From assembly GCA_963931925.1 (NCBI GenBank), contig OZ007569.1, positions 50,836,101 through 50,900,100 on the forward strand: a stretch of DNA of 64,000 nucleotides, in the 5' to 3' direction. The notes beneath the pieces are model-generated. The model saw nothing but the letters and a program-made list of their open reading frames with translations. It ran no database searches and was not told the origin of the DNA. Shown piece after piece: positions 1 through 14,900 of the stretch (position 1 is its first letter; each line of letters opens with the position of its first letter). Origin of the DNA: Onchidella celtica (taxonomy: Eukaryota > Mollusca > Gastropoda > Systellommatophora > Onchidiidae). Made by a program: the position numbers and the translations under genes.

Positions 1-2704
1 CAAAGCTAAACTAATATATTCAAGTGTATCAGTGACTCACAATAATTATAGCACATGACGAGTAAATTATAGATCGCCTCAACATTGACCATTGACTGAT
101 AATTTAAAGACATGAATTGGGATTGTAGCCAAAAACAGAATTATTTATTTTGTTTATTTTTTTTACTGGACATTTGATGAAATGTAATTTTTTGCTTTGA
201 ACATTTCTGTTTTAGTATTGTGAACTAGCCCTGCTACTGTCACAGTATGTTGATTGCTGTGGAGGTTGGATCTTCTTTGACTACTAGCTGAGGTCCCCGG
301 CCCTGCCGGGGATAAATCGGTTTGAATATTGGTTTCAGTTCTGGGTGGTTATTATGGACCTGCTTCATCTGGCCTGTTCCTATTTGTTTATTTTATTTTT
401 GTTTGTTTGTTTTTAAATAAGTCTTACTGCTCTGCCTTTGTGAGTTGACACCCTGCGCATCCCGTACAACTGCATGATTTGCGCACGGGTTAATGTGTTT
501 GATAGTGAACACATCGCAGGTAATGATAACGAAACCTTAAAATGGCGAACCATGACTCGAAATAGATCTGAATGATGGCGAAACAATAAATTTCCAATAA
601 AAAAAACTACAGCGATTTGAGACATGTATGCCTACCGATAGTACGTTTTTTAGGGGGCATGCTGCATCAGTGCATGCTAGATCTAGCTCTCACAGACACT
701 ACTGTGATTATGAATCGAATTCCGGGGCCGGAAGTGGAAAAGCGATTAACAAAGAAAGAGGTCATAGGTTAACAAACGTACAATTCGGATCAAAAGCTCT
801 CGCAAATTTACTGTTCCATTCTTATCGCATTATTGGAATAACTCACGAATCCCATAAGCTTTTTTATGCCTATGTACATAGGAACACTGGTCAGTATCGT
901 ACAATTGTGTGTGCCAAATTTCAGTTCAATATGTCCAGTAGTTTTTGAGTCCATAGGGAACGAAGGGGTTTTCTTACATTTTTTTTGTATAGATTTGCAG
1001 TGTTTCTACTACTATTATATATAATTCTAGGACTATCGTTTGGCTTGTGCTGAACCTCCTGCAAAGAAAAGGAAAGTTAATCTATATAACTTCATCAGCT
1101 TATTCACTTTGAGTACTTTACGCTTGTACTCAGTTCTTATGAAGAATGTCTGAAATTTCTTTCAGTCACAGGGACTGTTGCCAATGTTAACTCAGCAATA
1201 TATATGCCCAAATTACCATTGTATATGGGACAAATGTATCAAGATTGGCAGCAGAATAGACCTGTTATTGCCAGCTATTATTTCTCATTTTGAGGAGAGT
1301 TCTGTAGTAGTTATAGTACCTACCCTTAAACACATCCGTTATCTTATCTTCAAATTCCTAACTGGAAACCAAGTCTTATCCCTAACCCTACCCTTTACTC
1401 TTTCAACAAGAAAAAATTAAAAGAGAACATTGAGACAGCCTGTAAAGAATTGTAAGAATTCAAAGTGGTTATGACATATGGAACCCTTTCCTTTTTTTTA
1501 TTTTAGTTATCTGTATATATTTTTTTTAGACAACGGTCAGTGCCAGTGTGAGTTTAGGTTTAACGACATGGCAGCTTGATAATGGGCAGCTGAACCTCCG
1601 TGGCCTTTCACAGTTTTTTGGTTACCTTATTATTAATTGATTCTCAAGCCTGATCAGTTAAAATTTCACAAATGAAAATCTCATGTGACTCTAAAGTCTA
1701 AAGAGAACATGTGACAGTAGCACCTTTTAAAATTTAATGTATTCATCCGAGGGAGCACTTTGTACTGTACTCAGCAGTTATTTGCCCCACGCACAGCAAT
1801 TATTTTGGAGATGAATATTGCTGTGACACTTCATAAGTCAGTGTCTGGTGTCAGCATAAATATGAGCTAGAGAGATTGAATGAAATAGTGGAAATCTGGA
1901 AAAAATTAAATCATAGGTGTTGAATGGTAGGCGTTCACAAATTGGATAGCACCATGGTGTATATGAACACTCATGTCACAGGTTGCATTAGCAAGTCCAT
2001 TTCGCAGATGCCTGTGGATTAATTATACTGAGTTTTATATTGCAATTCAGTATTCATTTAGATAATTATTATTCTGCCCAGCAACCATTATTCAGCTGTG
2101 GGTTTTTCAGTTTAGATGTGAAGTGTCTGCATTTGGCGACAAGGGCAGTGGGTCTTCAGTTTTGAGAACTTATGAAAAAAAATACTTAGCAGCAGGGCAG
2201 GAAAGTTCTTGCTAACAATCATGTACCAAGGGCTGCAATGTGAAAAAAACAACAAAAAATGAGGCCTTGGCAGCTGCGGGTCAGGAAGGCAATTTATCCT
2301 TTTCTGCTGTGCCGACAATTACTTATGTCTCTACCTGAGCTCCAAGCTGACACAACCAGTTGGTATGCCTTCAATACCTGACTGTTAGGTCAGATGTGTT
2401 TAATGTTTTGTATCAAATTCAAAGCTAAAGCCACCTGTCTTTCATCAGATGAGCTTGTTGAATTTTTTGGGGAGTGGTATGGAACACTTGATTCTTGGAA
2501 TGAGAACTTCACACAGTAACTACAGTTTGACCCACAAATTATGTTTGTTACCTTCTGTTACAAAGCTTTTATAAAGGTTCTTCGCTATATCACATTATCT
2601 GTTTTATCTTCTTTTCTGGTCCAGAAGATGGGTTGGGGTGATTACAAATTAATACAATACTCTGGATTTCTGTTTATTTTGAGTGACGAATGAAAGTGGA
2701 TTTA
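1..2704. other. 5' flank of ALDH6A1, no recognisable gene
   Basis: AT-rich sequence without a coding region I can recognise. The open frames here are short and show no conserved motif. It should contain the ALDH6A1 promoter, but I could not place a transcription start, and no obvious CpG-rich block or TATA box stands out. Confidence 0.5.
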
Positions 2705-2734
2705 ATGAACTCCAAAATAACTCACAGTTTGAAT
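2705..2734 (+). CDS. ALDH6A1: Candidate first coding exon of ALDH6A1 (start of mitochondrial presequence)
   Basis: An ATG at 2705 opens ten codons (MNSKITHSLN) that end exactly at a strong splice donor, GTGAGT at 2735. The exon ends in phase 0, which is what the next certain exon at 2936 needs, leaving a 201-base intron. Joined to that exon, the leader has Lys, His and Arg and no acidic residue before the mature protein, as mitochondrial presequences do. The full product would be 523 residues, against about 535 for mammalian ALDH6A1. The leader is not conserved enough to confirm by similarity, and a start further upstream is possible. Confidence 0.35.
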
Positions 2735-2935
2735 GTGAGTAGCAAAGCATGACTTACTTGGCTTGTCTGATGAACACCTGATACTCCATAGCATCCATTC
2801 CATGGTTTAACACTGCATCACAAAATGCCATGTGGTCATGGTAATCTAAAGTTTCATTTGATATCAATATTCATATGCCTTTGTGAGAGAAAGTACGGTA
2901 TATCTTTATCTATTCCTATTTCTTTTATTTTCCAG

Positions 2936-5900
2936 GCGGGCAGAAATGGCGTGCATTTCTCCAGGTGCTATGCATCCTCTGCTGTAAGTATCCATGCAGT
3001 AAGACTCTGAAATAGTAGTTGGACAAAATGTGTTTGTTTTTTTTTTAGAACAAATTATAGGTGAGGTGGTGCCACAAAATTGGGAATAATGGCTGTCATT
3101 CCGGTTGATATGTGATGACATGCAATGTTCCCTCTAATTTTCTAAACCACCGAGTTGAACTCTTGATGCTTTGAGCAGAAATATTTTTAATGGACAGTGC
3201 CAGAGCAATTGAATTTTGTAAAGTAAAATGAAAGGCAACGTTCTGATGTGCGTGGCACCAATACAGCGACTGCACACCAGCAGAGCTTTAGAGGGAACTT
3301 TGAATTGATGACATGTTTGCTGTGGTGATTGACTAGCCATGCACAGAAACTATTAGAAAATTAAACTGAGAACTCTGCTTCGTGGAAAGGTATCCCCATT
3401 CCTGATTTTCTAACCCCAGTTGTCTTAGTCCTGCTGTATTAACTTCATAGGAGGCACTTACACTTAATAGTTGTTTCCATTCTTTCAGCCAACCACAAAA
3501 ATGTTTATCAACAATGAATTTGTGGAGTCAAAAGCTGACAAGTGGATTGATGTTCATAACCCGGTAAGTTGACCTTTTTATAATTCGATTTTGATAAATT
3601 GCCGAAAGCCAATCTGCCTCAGTTAGCTAATATAGTCCTTGTAATTCATTTTACATTTCAAAATTCAAATGGAGGAAAGAATTTGACTGTAGGATCGATA
3701 GGTATTTCTTAAAAATATTGCCATGAAATGGTTTTCCACTGTAAAGTACATAACAGATACTAAATGCACAGCAAAAAATCAGTAGTTGCAATTTTTAATA
3801 TATTAGACTTTAACACTTCCAATAACATAAAACTGGAGTACAGTTTGTCATTCTTCTTCTTCTTTTTTTTGCTTTCTTTACTTTTCCCCAATGCAAAGTT
3901 AAAACATTATGACTGTCTTTAATATCACTTTTACTGCTGTCCTTTTCACAGGCAACAAATGAGGTCGTTACACGTGTACCAGAATGCACAAGGAAAGAGA
4001 TGGAAGCTGCTGTGGCAGCAGCAAAAGCTGCGTTTCCAGCTTGGTCCAACACAACAATCTTGACAAGACAACAGATTATGTTTAAGTTGCAAGATCTCAT
4101 CAAGAAGAACATGGTTAGTATTAGTGATTACCCGTTTATACAGGGAAAAAAATGTCATCAAGACATCTGCCCTACTTCATAAAGCTGATAAATTTTATCG
4201 GTGCAATGGCAAAGGTATCGCCATTAGGAGATTTAAATTTTAATAGGTATGATAAGAGAAAATGTCAGCAGCATGGTTTGTATAGCTAATCAATCAAGCT
4301 GATTAGACTTAGTGAAGGTGATTGATACAGAGATTAATGGCCAGTTCTTCACAAATCACTGCTTTGCTCTTGAATCTTATCAGTAGGTCTTGCAAATGCT
4401 GGGGCCGTGGTCAAATGGCATCAAAAGTAGAGCTGAGATTATGTATTAAGTGCAAGGTTTTCTTATTTTCTTGGGTATTCAGTGAAATGCCATAATGAAA
4501 CAACAAAAGAAAAAATAATTCTTGTGAGAATAATGTTACAGGATGTCGGCAAATCATGAAAATCCCTATGAAACAAGTATTCTGGCTCATGCCTCCTTAC
4601 AGTATTGTCACAGAAATTTAAAAAACAAAAATGTATGAATATTTATATAATCTCATATGCAGAAACATTTGGCTGCTAACATCACACTGGAGCAAGGCAA
4701 GACTCTAATTGATGCAGAAGGAGATGTGATGAGAGGATTACGTAAGTGTGTCTCACTAAGTTCTAATCTCTGAGATCAAAGGTTCATATATTTAATATAT
4801 AAAGTGTCACGATTAAGGTTGATGACCTTGTACGCCACGAGTATAGAGGGGGTAAACTTAGTAGGGGAGAAGGGGAGTTTTTAAGTTGTTGACTAGCATG
4901 AAAGATTACTATCACGAGGAAGGTCGGTGGCCTTGTGCGCCACGAGTCTAAGGGGGGTGAGCTTAGCAGGGGAAAACACGGTTTTTAACATTGTTGACGA
5001 GCGTGGATAGATACACACGACTCGCTTTAAACTAGTCGCGTGTGCAAAGACCTCGGGAGTATAAGTAGAGGAGAAGCTTGACACACGGGGTTCCCAAGTT
5101 ATTCATTCCTAAAGGAAGACGCAGAATTTATCGGTCCGGGCGACAAGTGGAAGGTCGTGCCAGTGGGGACCAGAAGTGTTACGTGTGTGAGGGATCCATG
5201 ATGTTCACATGTATTTCCCAATAAGAAGAATTAATCGGTCCGGGCGACAAGTGGAAGGTCGTGCCATGGGGACCAGAAGTTGAGGAGACCTGATGATAGG
5301 ACGGGAACCCTTCAGGAGCTCGTGATTTACGATGGCGGGTGTGAACCGTCGGTGTGCTGTGTGTTTGCAAGTTGAAGAGTCCTGAGGACGGGATGATGAG
5401 AACCCCTCAAGGAGCAAGTAATCTACGATGGCGGGTGTGAACTGTGTGTTCTTATTTGTGTGAAGCCAGGGGCGTCTGTTTCCCCTTTTATCGTCGAAGT
5501 TAGAGATCTAGAAAGGATCGTGTGAACTCTGGAGACGTGAAACTGCATCAACGAGGAGGGCAGCTGTTGACAGAGACTATTAAGTATACGTAGTTAAGTT
5601 TATGGACAGAGGGATTAGATCTAGATGTGAAACGGGGAATAGAGAATAGCCATGATCCCCAAGAGTAAATTTGAAATATCTCTGTTTTTGTGATTATGTA
5701 TGTGATTATCATGAGTTGAATGTTTTGACATAAGTTTTGTCATGCATTTATAATTAAATATCGTTTAATTTAAATTTCACTCCATGTGTCCGTTGATCGC
5801 TGGTCTGCTTGCTTGGCTTGTTAGCTGGGTTTGAAAGGTAAATAAGTTAGGTACTCATCACACACGTGGTCGTGACCATCTTCACGCACGTGATCGTGAC

Positions 5901-8900
5901 AAAAGTTTACAGTCCTTTCCATAATCTGATTGTCAGTTTCAAAGAAAAACAGCCAGGTACTCCTGGAGGGTTTTGTTGCAATGCACTGTGGAGGAAAGGC
6001 TAAACAGAAAGGTGATTGTACAATACTCAAGACAGCCTGCATTTTAGTCACCCTGTTTAAGAATTTATACGTTTAAGAAAAATGTACAACCCACACTTCA
6101 CCATCTGTTTGTATAAGGTTCTGTACTGCTTCGTGATGTGCTTCTCTCTCCTTCTCAAATTTGTAATCCGGACCTCTCAGTTCGGAGTCAACACTGATTT
6201 CAATGTTAGTTGAACTTTCGTTTGAAAGGTGATTCATTTGGATTTGTCCACAGAGGTTGTTGAACACTGTTGCAGCATTACTACTCTTCAGTTAGGTGAG
6301 ACCATGCCAGGCATTGCAAAAGACATGGATACCTTCAACTTCAGAATGCCCCTTGGAGTCACAGCAGGAATCACACCCTTCAACTTCCCAGCCATGATTC
6401 CTTTGTGGGTAGGTCTGATGTGAAATCTGATCGATGCATCACTATATTTGAAGTGCCCCCCCCCCCCCCTAAAAAAATAATTGAAAGAAAGATTGATATT
6501 AAGGATAGAAGCTTAGGATAGGGCATGCCCATTTCTTAAGCATGTCTTCCTGATTGGAGCACAAGTTAAGAAGAATTATTTTCATCATAATTATGAGGAA
6601 TATGATCTGATTTCCAGACTTACGTATTTATGGGTTTTCCAAATAATCGGATCCATTAGTATTGATGTTTTTCATCCAAATGAATGTATTCTGCAAGGAG
6701 ATTTAATGTCTTTCAATGATGCTATTGCAATGTTTTTTTTTGCAACTCCTGCAGATGTTTCCATTGGCAACAGTTTGTGGTAACACATCACTGATGAAGC
6801 CATCTGAGCGTGACCCAGGGGCGACCATGATACTAATGGAACTGTGTCGGGAAGCAGGGATGCCACCTGGTGTTGTTAATGTTATTCATGGCAGGCATGA
6901 CTGTAAGTCTGCTTAAATCGTATGTCAGTTTTTGCCTTTAAAATATGTTCCTTGCATTAGTTTTGTTTATGATTGCCCGTAGTTTGCAGCATTAATAAAC
7001 AGCATGTTTGCATTTAGAGAACACAAAGCCCTGTTGTAATGGCATGACTGGGCTAAAACTTTGTTGAGTTTCATGATTAATATGGAAGATGCAGTACAGA
7101 ACTGCCAGTGACAGTGAAAGAACTATTCTCAGCCATTATGCATGCTGACTTCAACAATGGCCAAAACCTTTCCTTTCTGGTTCAAAATAATTGAACATTT
7201 GTGGATGAGCAAAAAAAAAAGTTTTAAAGTATCTGTATTTTTAGTTTGCTGACAGTAGAGATACACTCAGTGAACAGGAACAATCGTCTAACTCAATCTA
7301 AGTTAATCTAAGTGAGGAAATGAATCTGTCAACAATGAAATTGAAAGAAAAAATGCAACAGGGACATGATGTTTAAAATTGGTGACTTGGAATGATCTAG
7401 GAAAGATATATTCTTTCTGCATTATTGACTTGAATATGAAATTGAGGCCTTAATGCAAAAACTGCAATGGCTTACAAGGTCTAGTGTGCAGGTACAGTCC
7501 AATCCACTTATCTCGACATGGCTTTTCTCGACATTCTGGGTAACTCGACACAATGTTAAAGTCCCAATCTGTTGCTTCTTTAATGCTACTAAATATTTCC
7601 CCGTAACTTGACGTGTTATTCCATTCTTTCCTCTTATATCGACACATTAAATTTCTCCCCGACAGCAGCAAAACAAGTGCACTAGATCTCAGGGTTCACA
7701 CAGGTCCTTAAAAGTCCTTAAAGTCCTTAATTTTCATAAAAGAAAAAATAAGTACTCAAAAAGTCCTTAAATTCTGAAAATGATGCCAGAGTCCTTTAAA
7801 AGTCCTTAAAATTTGTGTTTCAGTTGAAACAGTTGAGATTTAAATCTTCCAATTGCACAATATGGATAATTGGTACTTTGAAATAACTGAACTTTTCAGA
7901 GTGAAATTACTATGTTTGAACTCTGGATACAGAGACATTCCGTTTTGATGAGTGGTGTACACCACCTGTATAGTTGTAATATTTCTTGGTCACAGGCACA
8001 CAGGTCCTTAATTGTTTACTGTGAGTCCTTAGGAAGTCCTTAAAAAGTCCTTAAAATTAGTTTTAAAGACTTTGTGTGAACCCTGAGATCTACTACTGTG
8101 CTACCAAAAATGTGCCCTGCATAAGTGTACGGCAGTAAAAGTACAGAGTACTGCAGACTGAGTAATTTTTTTTCCTACAAAACATTCGTGGGCCGTTAAC
8201 TGTTGTGTGTAGTATCATCACTTCTTCTGAAGAAACAGTCAGGTGGAGGTTAAAAAAAAAAGTAAAGGATTGCGCATTTGATAGCTACAGCATTTCTCCG
8301 ATACCGGCAAATCTTTGCCAGGCAAGTGCTCCGCACAACAGTGATATTGGAGGAACGGATGACAATATGCCGATAATTAAAAGAAAAAGGGACATCACTG
8401 CATTATTTATTGGATACTTAACATTATGGTGATGTTTGATCCACCCCTTTTTTTTTTCTCTTCCACCTCTAATCTGCTATTTCGACTTTCTCTTTACTCA
8501 ACACAAGTCAGATGGTCCCACTGATGTCGAGATATTAGGATTGCACTGTATATGCATTGAGGATTTTTAAAAAAAGAAAAAAGAAAAAAGAAGAGAATTC
8601 CTATCAAGATACTCAAATTGCGCATGAAAGTCTGTAGTATACATTTAGTTCTTCCTGTATATTTGTTTCAGCTGTCAACTTCATCTGTGATCATCCAGAT
8701 ATCAGAGCTATCTCATTTGTAGGATCTGACCAGGCTGTAAGTCAAAAGTACAGATGATATGTTTTAGGCTAAAGTCGTTTCCTGACTATTTGTTTTATGC
8801 GACTAGGATAGTTACTAAAAGTTCGCACCAGAACAACCAGTTGTGAGTTTTTGTTATTTTGGTATGCTAGAGCGCTCGCACCGATCCTTCTTCATCCTTT

Positions 8901-11900
8901 GTATGTTAGATGAGAGAGACAGAAATGAGGTCTATTTAGACATTATCATGGGAACATTAACAAAAAGGTTAGAAATTTTCAGACGGGTGGGGAGTCAATA
9001 TTCTTCTCGGAATAATTAATTTTCAATATTTTATTCAAGATTTATACATGAACATCAGTGAGTATAAAGAAAAGAACTGTGATTGTTATTACAACTTTAA
9101 GGTTGTGTAAGTTGTTTTTTTTTTTTTGTGTTGCAGGGCCAATACATCTACGAAAGAGGATCAAAGAATGGCAAGCGAGTTCAGTCTAACATGGGTGCTA
9201 AAAACCATGGTGTGATCATGCCTGATGCCAATAAAGAAAGCACTATCACAAGTCTGGTAGGTGCTGCCTTTGGTGCTGCAGGCCAGAGGTGCATGGCTCT
9301 CTCGACAGCCATCTTTGTAGGAGAGGCTAGAGAGTGGATCCCAGAACTGGTGGAAAGGGCAAAAAAACTGAAAGTCAATGCAGGTGAGTAGTTTTAGCTG
9401 GTCCAGTAAAATGGGAGAATATCAGAAATCAGTATGAAGACAAATGATAAAATTTTGATTGAAAGATGACAGAATTTTTTTAAGTCATTGTGGAGGAAAA
9501 GATTACAAAGTGATTCTCACTCTTACACTTTTGTGAAAACACACGGATAAATGCAGGTCATGAATGATATATGAAAATTTAGAAAAAAAGATTAATTGTG
9601 AAGATCTTGAATGTTGAAGAGAGGACTCTGAAACAAGAGTCAGTTTTTATTCTGTCCTGAATTGAGGTAATTTTGCCTGTTTTGTGCAATGTTATCAATA
9701 TGTTACTGTTTTATAGTAGCCTGGGTAAGATTTTCAAGGAAACAGCAAATTTGTAATGTGTGTATTTTATGTTTACAAATTCATGTTTTGAAAACAGTTA
9801 ATATTACTTAAGGTTTTCAAAAAATATTGCTTAAGGTTTTCAAAAAATATCAATGTGTACTCATGATTTCAACTCAAAAATTGGTATGAATACCCGTAGG
9901 TCATGAACCTGATGCTGACCTGGGCCCACTGATTTCACCGGAATCCAAGAAACGAGTTTGTGACTTAATTCAGTCAGGTATTGATTCTGGTGCTGAGGTA
10001 CTGCTGGATGGTCGAAACGTTCACGTCAAAGGATATGAAAAAGGAAACTTCGTTGGGCCAACAATCTTGCATCAAGTAAACGTAAGTAAAATAGGGAACA
10101 TAAGTAGTTGGCTGTAATTGGAATTCACTGTACCATTCTCTAGTCAGTTGGGATTTTGTCATTTTGTTTGGTTTAACTTGATACTTTCCTCACATATATA
10201 AGAAATCTACTTTCACCTTTGACTATCTGTCATGAGCTGCCAGCAACAGCTTGGTAAGTTAGGTGTGAAATCAACTTTCATGTGTAAATTAGTAAATTCA
10301 AGGTTTTTTTGAGTTCAAGTTTCATTTCTTTACGGTTACTATATGACTCATTCTCAAAAGGTTGTCTTGGTCTTTCCTAATGTCACTCTTTTCAACCACA
10401 CTTTTCTAGTTTCTTGAAGTGAAACTGTTGAAAACTGGGCGTCATTTTAAACTACAGAGGTTAAAGAGATAGTAAAGTTAAATTTTAAAAATGTTTTGAA
10501 ATAAAAATTTATATGATTTTAATTACAAATCTTTGTTGCATGATGTGGTGGGTGTATTTCAATGGGCTTGTTTGACAGTAAAATGAATATGAGGCAAGGA
10601 TTGATTGTTAAGATACTAGGTTGAAAGTTGACTTTTCAAGTTGAGATATCAGAAAAATATTTTTAAAAAGATGATTTTGAACCATATTGACTGGACTGTC
10701 ACAGACATCATGCACCGTGTCATCTGATACGCATTTTTAGGTTCAGCCCTGAGAGGCAGAAAATATGCTTTTCTATGCGATTGTCTCATTATTGTAGCAT
10801 CCTCGCTTTCAACCTGCATATTTCTATGGCAAGAACACTATCTGACCTCCGTTTAAACAAACTGGCTGTTTTTTCTCGATTTATCGTTGCACTCAGTTAT
10901 AACATGATGTCCGGGAAAACCATGATTTCAGCCAACAGTTATGACTTCTTAAGTTTCCAATCCATGTTTACAATAACCAGAAACATGTTTTTCAAGCCCG
11001 CTGTCCGGTCAGTGACCTTACTCAGGGAGAATCTTATCTGGGTCGCACTGACCCTTGCCGATGTACAATGACCACACTACCATGGTCCATGTGGTTCAGT
11101 TTGTATTTGATCGGTATGAAAACATTCGCTGCTATGCCTTATCACGCTTGATAATGAATTAACCAGCAAAATCTTTGTCTGTCAGTCTCTAACCAATGAT
11201 CTGAGTTATGATACCAAACTGACAGTCGTAGTTTTCATGAGAATGAAGCATGATAAGTAGCCACACCACCGCGCCCAAGCCCTAAACAAATAGTTTCTTC
11301 CTGATTGACACATACTAATAAATGAATGTGGGCATTTGGGTCAAAGATCATTTCAGAACTTGTTTCTGATTGGTTCTTAGATACAAACAACTCTAGATGG
11401 TGGTCAGCTTGAGAGAAAATGAGATAATATTGCAAATTTGTTGAGCAACAGTTTGAATGTCGATGTTACATCTTTTGATAGTGTGGGGAGAGAATTTGAA
11501 AGCTTAGTCTTTGTGATTCCGACCAGTTGTTCGCTGGTTAACATGTCCTTGACACAATGCCTTTGATTTAGAAGAGATACAGTGAGCAATAAGACGTTAG
11601 TTACGTCTCAAATAGGTCAGTCACCTGACGTGTGAAAATACGGCTTGCGCAGTCAGCTTGACCGTGCCCTATTGGTACGCCCGTGCAGAGTGAATGCATG
11701 GAAAGTTGATGATGTACTGGTACGCCCATCACAGGGTGAGGGTTAACATATCTCGCTCGAACGAGATTCACCTCTTTTGCGAATAAAAGCTCAATATTTC
11801 AGTTGGTCACTGTTCTCTTGGTCGCCTGCGGAGCGTGACGTCCAAGTGAATTGTACTGGGCTATTTCTGCCTTGAATTTTAATAAAATGTGAATATGGCT

Positions 11901-14900
11901 TTGTATAGCCTTTTTGTGAAGAAGAAAAGTTGGATCTTGGGAGCTATTTACTTTGTATTTGTCTCAGAGCTGTCCATTGTTCCGATTGAATGTGTAGATC
12001 TACACATGGCGCAACCTCTTTGATCCCCACATAGGTCTATACACACTTCACTCTCTGCTTTCATTTTTACTGCACTTCCTGAACGAATCTCAAACAAATC
12101 TATCACAGCAATCATGTTTTAAATGCTGCTACATCAAAAACAGTGACCACCTGTACACACTGATAGCTCCCCCTTCGAATAATATGAACTGAGATGTCCT
12201 TGCACATTATCGTGTCATCATGATGTCCGAGTCAAATCAACATTTTTTTTTATGGTGCAAGATCATACTCAGTTTTTTGCCAGTGAACTCTGGAGCCTTT
12301 CAGTTTATGTATAGATCAAATCTGAAATGAACCTAGACGTTCTTGCTACTTCTGGAGCATAGGACAGGGAAGTCGAGAACTACATTTTACTCGGACGCCA
12401 TAAAGACACAAAGAACACCCTGTCAATTGCACAATAGCAATACTGGCTGTTGTCAGTTTGAATGCAGTTGGAAAGGACACACTTATGCATCCATTTAGTC
12501 AATTCATCTGTCAGAAAAAGAAACTACAGTATCACCTGTGCACGCTGATAACTCTGCCTTCGAATAATATGAACTGAGATGTCATTGCACCATATCGTGT
12601 CATCATGACGTCGGAGTCAAATCAGCATTATTGTGATGCAAGATCGTGCTCAATTTTCTACCAGTGAACTCTGGAGCCTTTCAGTTTAATGTATAGATCA
12701 AATCTGAAATGAACCTAGACTTTCTTGCCATTTCTGGAGCATAGGGGAGGGAAGTCTAGAATTACATTTTACTTGGATGTCATGATGACACAAAAAACAC
12801 CCTATCAAATGCACAATAGTAATACTGACTCTTGAATGCAGTTAGAAAAGACACAGTTATGCATTCCATTAGTCAATTCATCCATCAGATGCCCACATCT
12901 TTTTGACATTATCCGATATTATTGACTCGTTACGTCATCAGGGACGTGTGAGTTACCAGATGCCACTACTACTTATTACTGAATTTTGACAAAGTGGGGA
13001 TCGAAGTTATTTTTTCACTCAGAAATTGTGAATCTTGAACGTACATGGATACAATATCCATTGCTTTAAAGAACGTTAAAGTGTTTTTGAAAAATGGACT
13101 TGGTGCAACAAAGTGGGGACCACCTTTTGAGAATGAGTCATAAGCTGCCACAAAGTAATAAGTTAAAAGCTATATTATGGGAAATATATTTTTTCGTCAT
13201 TGCATGGTCATGGTCATCCGAAAAATGCATTTGGTGGCATCTTTCATGTGTTTTTTTTTATGGGGGGGGGGGGGGGGGGGTAGACTTTTTCTCCTTGCTC
13301 TTCTTTCTTTGCAATGTTTTTCAAGACCTTGAAAAAAGAAAACTGTTTCGTTCTTGAAGGTTTTTCAGGGCTTTCAAAATCTGATGTGAACCCAGTTGAC
13401 TGAATGCCCCGTGATTTGATAAGCCAGTGCTAGTAGCTTGTGTGCTTTGGTAATGATACTATCATGACCTGACTCTAATTTTATGATACTATATTTTTTT
13501 CTGGTGTGTTGTTAAGGTTGCAGTAATGTGACAGGATGTTATTGTTAATGGTGATAAATTATAAATGATTGAACAGACATAAATAAAACACACATCATAG
13601 GTTGACTTCAGAAAAGAAGACATTTTATGGACAATGCGAAGTACATTGATGTTTTATTGTATCCGACAGCCTGCCATGAAATGTTACACAGAGGAAATTT
13701 TTGGGCCTGTGTTGGTGAGTATGGAGGTCCCCACTCTTGATGATGCTATCAAAATTGTCAACTCCAACCCCTATGGCAATGGCACGGCCATTTTCACAAC
13801 CAATGGTGCCACTGCCCGTAAATACACCATGGAATGTGACGTAGGACAAGTAAGTTGCATTGCTATATGAACAGTAGTTACTGAAGGGTTTCATTATTAA
13901 TCCTTTACGGATCTTCTGGATTGCTTGGTGGACATGAATTGGTGAAACAGTCAATTGAAGAATTTGCATTGCTCATTCTATAAAGATTACTGAGTATAAT
14001 CAGAGATTAAACTTATGGAAGTTGTATGGACTGAGAAATTGATACTTTACAAGTGGGTAGTTGGTGGGTGCTTCTGGTAGGGTCTACTTCTGTTCTGTCA
14101 TATTCTGTCTATCGTCTTGCTGCTTCTGAGCACAATATGGCCATTATCATGTCGATGTGCTATTCCAAACTCAAGTAATGCTCTGCGCAAGTTGAACAAG
14201 TTCTTAAAGTTTTGCAAATAAAGAATTTATCAATCATTTGCCTCAGTTTCCTGTCTGTGCAGATGCCTGAAAGACATAGGCAGCGATGCAGTTTGTCTTA
14301 CCTTTTTCAGCCATGATGAGATTGCATGAAAAGCAGTTGACAGAAATGTCTGAACTAGTTATTTTAAAAGTAGCTTACTTATAAATATGGAATGTTGCAT
14401 TATCCATGTGTACTGAAAGTATTACTTTAGTTTTCAACACAAAAATTGGTGACCGAATTGCATTTTGTCGATCTAGTTAGTGCAGAGGGAAACTCTGCAG
14501 TGAATAAGGAATCATTAGAGTGGGTCACACAAAATACCCATTATTGTTGCTGTGTTGGTGGTGGTCTTTTTGTCATCTAGCTAGAGCTTCCCTCTTTTTT
14601 TTTTTTTCACTCTTATATTTTGACTTGCTGACAAGACTTCTAAATAGATTATTATGTGCAGCAATTTAAAAGGCTGGACTTGTTTGAATTGGTCATTTCA
14701 AACACTAGTTAAGTACGGAAGTAGTCATTGTAATTAGCTGTACTTATCCCTTTCACGTTACTCTTCAGGTTGGTGTGAATGTACCTATCCCAGTGCCATT
14801 GCCCATGTTTTCCTTCACCGGCTCACGAGGTTCCTTCAGGGGTGATCAGAATTTCTATGGAAAGCAGGTAAGAATCTGTTTCTGTCTTCAGTGATGTAAG

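Noticed and set aside
8205..8432. 75-codon frame within the pogo-like element as a transposase remnant
   Set aside because: No helix-turn-helix or DDE-type residues can be recognised.
11750..11768. Short palindrome around ATCTCGCTCGAACGAGAT
   Set aside because: It is short enough to occur by chance, with no associated gene or repeat boundary.
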